Of a stretch of DNA of 32,845 nucleotides, positions 31,704 to 32,845 are shown one piece after another (within the stretch, counting starts at the first letter, position 1; each line of letters opens with the position of its first letter). The translations under genes and the position numbers were made by a program. The notes under the pieces are model-generated. The model was not told the origin of the DNA, did not search any database, and saw only the letters and a list, made by a program, of their open reading frames with translations. The DNA is from Flavobacteriales bacterium CG_4_10_14_0_2_um_filter_35_18 (GTDB lineage Bacteria > Bacteroidota > Bacteroidia > Flavobacteriales > Flavobacteriaceae): the NCBI GenBank assembly GCA_002793215.1, contig PFPU01000006.1, positions 1 through 32,845 of the forward strand, in the 5' to 3' direction.

Positions 31704-32845
31704 ATGAAAAAATTAAGCCTCTTATTAATCTTAAGCTTATCGCTTTTAAGCACAAAAATTAAAGCGCAAAATTATGATTTCGGTAAAGTATCTATTCAAG
31801 AACTTCAAGAATTGCAATATCCGCTTGACTCAACGGCGCCAGCGGCGATTTTATATAAAAATATTAAAATTTATTATGAATACTCAAACGCGAGTGGGTT
31901 TAGTTTAGTTACTGAAGTTCAAGAGCGCATCAAAATTTATAAAAAAGAAGGATTTAATTGGGCGGAAAAGGGGATTAATACCTATCAAAACGATGGCATT
32001 AAAGAACGTATTACGATAAAAGGATCGACTTATAATTTAGACAGCAATGGCAAAATTGTGAAAGAAAAATTAAATGATAAAGCTATTTTTAAAGAAATAG
32101 AAGACGAGAACTGGATACGCAACAAATTTGCCATGCCAAATGTTCAGTTGGGAAGTGTCGTTGAATGGTCTTATAGAAAAACTTCTCCCTTTGCTGGATA
32201 TATTGACGACCTTATTTTTCAATATGAAATTCCGGTAAAAAAAATGGAAGTCAAAGTAAGTATTCCAGAGTATTATGTATTTAAATACCTACCTAGTTTT
32301 TATTATCCTATCACCGTGGTTCAAAGCCAAAGGAGTAGAACAATTCAATATAGTAGCAAATCTTCAAATAGTGTAGGAAGTCAAACTTTTATAGATAATC
32401 ATACTGTAAGCATTAACGAAATTGTTTACAACGCTGATGAAATCAATATTCCGGCAATTAAAGTCGAACCTTATATAAACTATATAGGCAATTATGGTGC
32501 AAAAGTAGTATTTGAGCACACTTCTACACAGTTTCCTGGGGAGATTGCTGAATATTATAGTACCGATTGGGAAAGTGTTGCCAAGTCTATTTTTAATAAT
32601 TATTATTTCGGCAAACAATTAGAGGGGATAAACTTTTTAAAAGCCGATGTAGATAACCAAATTGCCGGATTAACCGCTCCCGAAGAAAAAGCCAATAAAC
32701 TTTTCAACTTCATAAAAACACAAATTAAATGGAATGGTAGTTATGGAAAATATGCCGATAAAGATATTAAAAGAACTTACCAAGAGCACGAAGGCAATGT
32801 AGGAGCTGTAAATTTAACGCTAATTGCAATGTTTAGATTAGCCGG
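31704..32845 (+). CDS. Exported DUF3857 protein, paralogue of the preceding gene, 3' truncated
   Basis: The reading frame opens at ATG 31704 and runs to the window end without a stop (380 codons). It begins with a signal peptide MKKLSLLLILSLSLLSTKIKAQ. It is a clear paralogue of the upstream protein, sharing ILYKNI, ERIKIY, NKFAMPN, GSVVEW, SPFAG-IDD, YYSTDWESVAK, YYFGKQLEG and TQIKWNG. More than half the residues look identical by eye. At the transglutaminase Cys position it has V366 (EGNVGAVNL), so it too lacks the nucleophile; the His region lies beyond the window. It arose by tandem duplication of the second gene or the reverse. Function unknown. Confidence 0.85.
   Translation, partial: MKKLSLLLILSLSLLSTKIKAQNYDFGKVSIQELQELQYPLDSTAPAAILYKNIKIYYEYSNASGFSLVTEVQERIKIYKKEGFNWAEKGINTYQNDGIKERITIKGSTYNLDSNGKIVKEKLNDKAIFKEIEDENWIRNKFAMPNVQLGSVVEWSYRKTSPFAGYIDDLIFQYEIPVKKMEVKVSIPEYYVFKYLPSFYYPITVVQSQRSRTIQYSSKSSNSVGSQTFIDNHTVSINEIVYNADEINIPAIKVEPYINYIGNYGAKVVFEHTSTQFPGEIAEYYSTDWESVAKSIFNNYYFGKQLEGINFLKADVDNQIAGLTAPEEKANKLFNFIKTQIKWNGSYGKYADKDIKRTYQEHEGNVGAVNLTLIAMFRLA

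Noticed and set aside
32364-32618. 84-codon reading frame on - near the window end
   Set aside because: It is opposite the truncated DUF3857 gene, whose + frame runs unbroken from 31704 to the edge and matches its upstream paralogue throughout.
1-32845. tRNA genes, rRNA, CRISPR arrays, insertion sequences or prophage
   Set aside because: Intergenic gaps are short and show no T-arm GGTTCGA-like motif, no regularly spaced repeats and no transposase or integrase-like reading frame.

Overview
The window reads as chromosomal DNA of a member of Bacteroidota, most likely Flavobacteriaceae. The evidence is AT-rich sequence with little Shine-Dalgarno signal, several TAnnTTTG-type -7 promoter elements, lineage-typical families (DUF4286, DUF2797, DUF6146-like lipoprotein, GH3-type adenylate protein, DUF3857/transglutaminase proteins), an S16 protein with a long Ala/Glu/Lys-rich tail, and an rpsP-rimM-trmN gene order. 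No rRNA, tRNA, CRISPR array, insertion sequence or phage gene was found.

Layout. Positions 1-7043 hold a sugar-utilisation block: a 5'-truncated six-hairpin glycosidase (GH100/GH63-like, possibly a neutral invertase), a fructokinase-type PfkB kinase and an SLC5 sodium/sugar symporter on +, a convergent exported GH65 alpha-glucosidase on -, and a divergent LacI-type regulator on +. Positions 7050-9436 hold a zinc-ribbon DUF2797 protein and a GH3-type protein. Positions 9467-16321 are all on -: polyprenyl diphosphate synthase abutting glnS, corA with its own long leader, then rsmA, DUF4286 and a secreted TPR protein. Positions 16667-18503 are rpsP-rimM-trmN (+). Positions 18617-20258 are a saccharopine dehydrogenase-like protein and DUF2007 (-), and 20350-22349 are DUF423 and pckA (+). 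Positions 22401-26198 are a DUF6146-like lipoprotein (-), tag (+), an M49 peptidase lipoprotein (+) and a secreted small protein (-). Positions 26273-32845 are rsgA-dtd followed by three exported DUF3857 proteins in tandem, the third cut by the window end.

How genes may work together. The sugar block suggests import by sodium symport, cleavage inside (invertase-like) and outside (GH65) the cytoplasm, phosphorylation of released fructose, and LacI-type control. The middle of the window is dominated by translation and ribosome maintenance (glnS, rsmA, rpsP, rimM, trmN, rsgA, dtd).

Most of the window is ordinary housekeeping sequence, and I see no clear undescribed multi-gene system. The points most worth a second look are: the tandem DUF3857 proteins, of which the second lacks the transglutaminase Cys and His and the third lacks the Cys; an 86-nt structured element with 10-bp inverted ends after tag; structured leaders before corA and rpsP; and the composition of the sugar block.
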